This document shows positions 33,112-34,817 of a stretch of DNA of 34,817 nucleotides, one piece after another. The translations under genes were made by a program, and so were the position numbers. Positions within the stretch are counted from its first letter, which is position 1; every line of letters begins with the position of its first letter. The DNA is from an uncultured Saprospiraceae bacterium (lineage in GTDB: Bacteria > Bacteroidota > Bacteroidia > Chitinophagales > Saprospiraceae): positions 1-34,817 of the forward strand of contig CALCJP010000125.1 of the NCBI GenBank assembly GCA_937967625.1. Direction: 5' to 3'. The notes beneath the pieces were generated by a model. That model ran no database searches, was not told the DNA's origin, and worked only from the letters and a program-made list of their open reading frames with translations.

Positions 33112-34817
33112 CTAAGGACGAATCACATCCTCCTCACTCAAATCACCGCCCGCCTTCACACTCGAACTTCCATGGACTCGAATCTCTGATTTGATAAAAT
33201 CTTCCTCATTTGCTTTGAAGATATTGGGGACATATTTCTGCGGATTTCTATCAATGTAAGGAAACCAAGTCGAGTGAATCTGAATCATAATTTGATGTCC
33301 TTTTTTGAAGGTATGCAATATGTCTTGCAGGGGCACTTTCACCTTCGTTGGCACATTTGGCTCAAACGGTTTGGGAAACTCATAGCTATCCCGAAACCGC
33401 CCACGAAAGACCTCATGCCGCACCAATTGCTGATAAGAACCCATTTGAATATTTTTCGGATTGTGGTCGTAATTCGGATGATCTGGGGGATAGACATCAA
33501 TCAATTTCACCACAAAATCAGCATCCGTTCCTGACATCGAAACCACTAAGTCAGCCAATATTTCGCCTGCGATGGTCACCTCCTCTTCCAGCACCTCAGT
33601 TTTAAAAGTCACCACATCGGGTCGATAAGAAGCATGGCGCTGATCATCGGTGATGAACATGCGTGGCGTGAAAGTTAGCCCCTCCGTTGTGGAGCGATAT
33701 GGCACCGGTTTGTTAGGGTCGCTTGTATATTCAAACTTGGCAGTTTTGTCCGTTGGTTCATTGAGCGAAAGCTCGCCATTTTTACCAAAGTAGAAGGTGG
33801 TCGGCTTGATTTCTTCTGGGGGCCAGTTTGCAAATTCCTTCCATTCCTTCGTACCCGTGTCAAACATATATGCTTCTGGTAAATTTGGATTGGCACCTTT
33901 TTTCAAGTGATGCTGAAAGAACTTCAACTCTATTTCTTTTTGGAAAAAAGTAGAAATACTATCGCCGTAATAAATATGATTGACGGTTTGTTGTCCTCGC
34001 TCGCGAGCCCATCCGCCGTGTGTCCACGGACCCATGACGATGGTGTTCTTTGCTTTTCGATTTTTGGTTTCGATGTTTTTGTAAATCTCCAAAGGTCCGT
34101 ACAAATCCTCGGCATCATACCAACCTCCGACTGTCAGTACTGCAGGTTTTATTTTTTTGAGGTGAGGCAAAATCGAGCGCTTTTGCCAAAACTCATCGTA
34201 GTTTGGATGCTCGACGATTTGCTTCCAAAAAAAATTATCATGGTGGAACTTCTCCGTCGCATTTTTGAGTGGCCCTAATTCGAGATTGTAGGAATAGCCA
34301 TCCGCTACTTTTTCACCAAAAACACGCATCATTTTATCAACATACCACGGCTCTTTGGTGAGCGTATCTTTTTGATAACCAAACACCGCAAACGCCGGCA
34401 AATAGCTCTGCAAAAACGCTCCATGATGATGAAAGTCATCAAAAAAGAAATCGGCAATCGGTGCCTGTGGCGAAGATGCTTTAAGCGCAGGGTGCGCATC
34501 TACGGTCGCCATCGCCGCATAATGCCCTGGATAGGAGATGCCATAGATTCCTGCTTTTTTATTATTGTTTGGAATGTTTTTGACCAACCAATCGATGGTG
34601 TCCCATGTGTCAGAACTTTCGTCGGTTTCGTTTTTGCGTTTCTTTTTATTGCCAGGGATATTTGGGCGCATATTGTCAAAAGTGCCACCCGAAAGGTAGC
34701 GCCCACGCACGTCCTGATAGACCAAAATGTAGCCATCTCTTATCAAAAAACTGGAAGGCGCATTGACTTTGAAATTATCATTTCGAGAAGCATTGTAGCA
34801 AGTTCGATTGATTAAAA
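33112..34817 (-). CDS. CocE/NonD-family hydrolase, 5' end outside window
   Basis: Partial: the reading frame continues through the right edge with an upstream NRTCYNASRND-type stretch, so the true start lies beyond 34817. At least 568 residues are present. It is an X-Pro dipeptidyl-peptidase/cocaine-esterase-type alpha/beta-hydrolase. Visible are ILVYQDVRGRYLSGG, the nucleophile elbow GIYGISYPGHYAAM (Ser), and GPWTHGGWARERGQ (His region), followed by the C-terminal jelly-roll typical of the family (ADLVVSMSGTDADFVVKLIDVYPPD, ending with HQIMIQIHSTWFPYIDRNPQ). It may cleave ester or amide bonds of peptides or acyl compounds. Its substrate and any signal peptide cannot be judged without the missing start. 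A CTTTCGCTCAATG repeat-like site (33763-33774 core) encodes part of GELSLNE. Confidence 0.88.
   Translation of the reverse strand, partial: LINRTCYNASRNDNFKVNAPSSFLIRDGYILVYQDVRGRYLSGGTFDNMRPNIPGNKKKRKNETDESSDTWDTIDWLVKNIPNNNKKAGIYGISYPGHYAAMATVDAHPALKASSPQAPIADFFFDDFHHHGAFLQSYLPAFAVFGYQKDTLTKEPWYVDKMMRVFGEKVADGYSYNLELGPLKNATEKFHHDNFFWKQIVEHPNYDEFWQKRSILPHLKKIKPAVLTVGGWYDAEDLYGPLEIYKNIETKNRKAKNTIVMGPWTHGGWARERGQQTVNHIYYGDSISTFFQKEIELKFFQHHLKKGANPNLPEAYMFDTGTKEWKEFANWPPEEIKPTTFYFGKNGELSLNEPTDKTAKFEYTSDPNKPVPYRSTTEGLTFTPRMFITDDQRHASYRPDVVTFKTEVLEEEVTIAGEILADLVVSMSGTDADFVVKLIDVYPPDHPNYDHNPKNIQMGSYQQLVRHEVFRGRFRDSYEFPKPFEPNVPTKVKVPLQDILHTFKKGHQIMIQIHSTWFPYIDRNPQKYVPNIFKANEEDFIKSEIRVHGSSSVKAGGDLSEEDVIRP

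Noticed and set aside
34372-34815. Plus-strand frame at the right edge
   Set aside because: It is a shadow of the minus-strand CocE-type hydrolase, which has clear family motifs.

Overview
The window looks like chromosomal DNA from a gliding, protein-secreting member of the Bacteroidota, most likely a Saprospira-type lineage. The evidence is several proteins with type IX secretion (T9SS) C-terminal sorting domains, one very large adhesin with a gliding-motility-associated C-terminus and SprB-type repeats, a reg_prop/Y_Y_Y histidine kinase paired with a LytTR regulator, A-rich leaders without clear Shine-Dalgarno sites, and a few TAnnTTTG promoter boxes. I see no rRNA, tRNA, CRISPR array, prophage or transposase gene.

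Layout. Positions 1-1310 hold a small lipoprotein gene and repeat-rich noncoding DNA. Positions 1311-5819 (-) encode the giant adhesin. sppA (+) and exodeoxyribonuclease III (-) follow and are convergent. Next come a sensor kinase and its LytTR regulator (9396-13259), a zincin metalloprotease (13650-16031), a lysine/alanine-rich histone H1-like protein, a cyclophilin, and a leucine-rich T9SS protein on the opposite strand (17343-19685). After these lie a TlpA-like thioredoxin, an alanine dehydrogenase/PNT-superfamily dehydrogenase resembling carboxyethylornithine synthase, an outer-membrane barrel protein, a two-domain fasciclin lipoprotein, an unrecognised secreted protein and a GPH-type sugar symporter. 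The symporter is divergent from a secreted PHB-depolymerase-type esterase. The right end holds pgpA-pgsA (phosphatidylglycerol synthesis), a secreted sulfatase, a malic enzyme fused to a phosphotransacetylase domain, and a CocE-type hydrolase cut by the window edge.

How the genes work together. Much of the content concerns the cell surface and the breakdown of external polymers: adhesin, leucine-rich protein, esterase, sulfatase, hydrolase, sugar symporter, and membrane-protein and phospholipid housekeeping. The kinase/regulator pair is the only obvious two-component system.

Most striking observation. A short hairpin family of the form CATTT-NN-C-GAAA-G-N'N' occurs roughly 40 times in 35 kb. 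The GAAA loop and its closing C-G pair are constant, while the next two stem pairs vary but usually stay complementary. It lies between genes, often as inverted pairs, and also in frame inside genes, notably at signal-peptide ends and in T9SS sorting domains. Two copies of a ~167-bp MITE-like imperfect palindrome and two clusters of AGCCCC-type palindromes are further repeat families that the genes do not explain.
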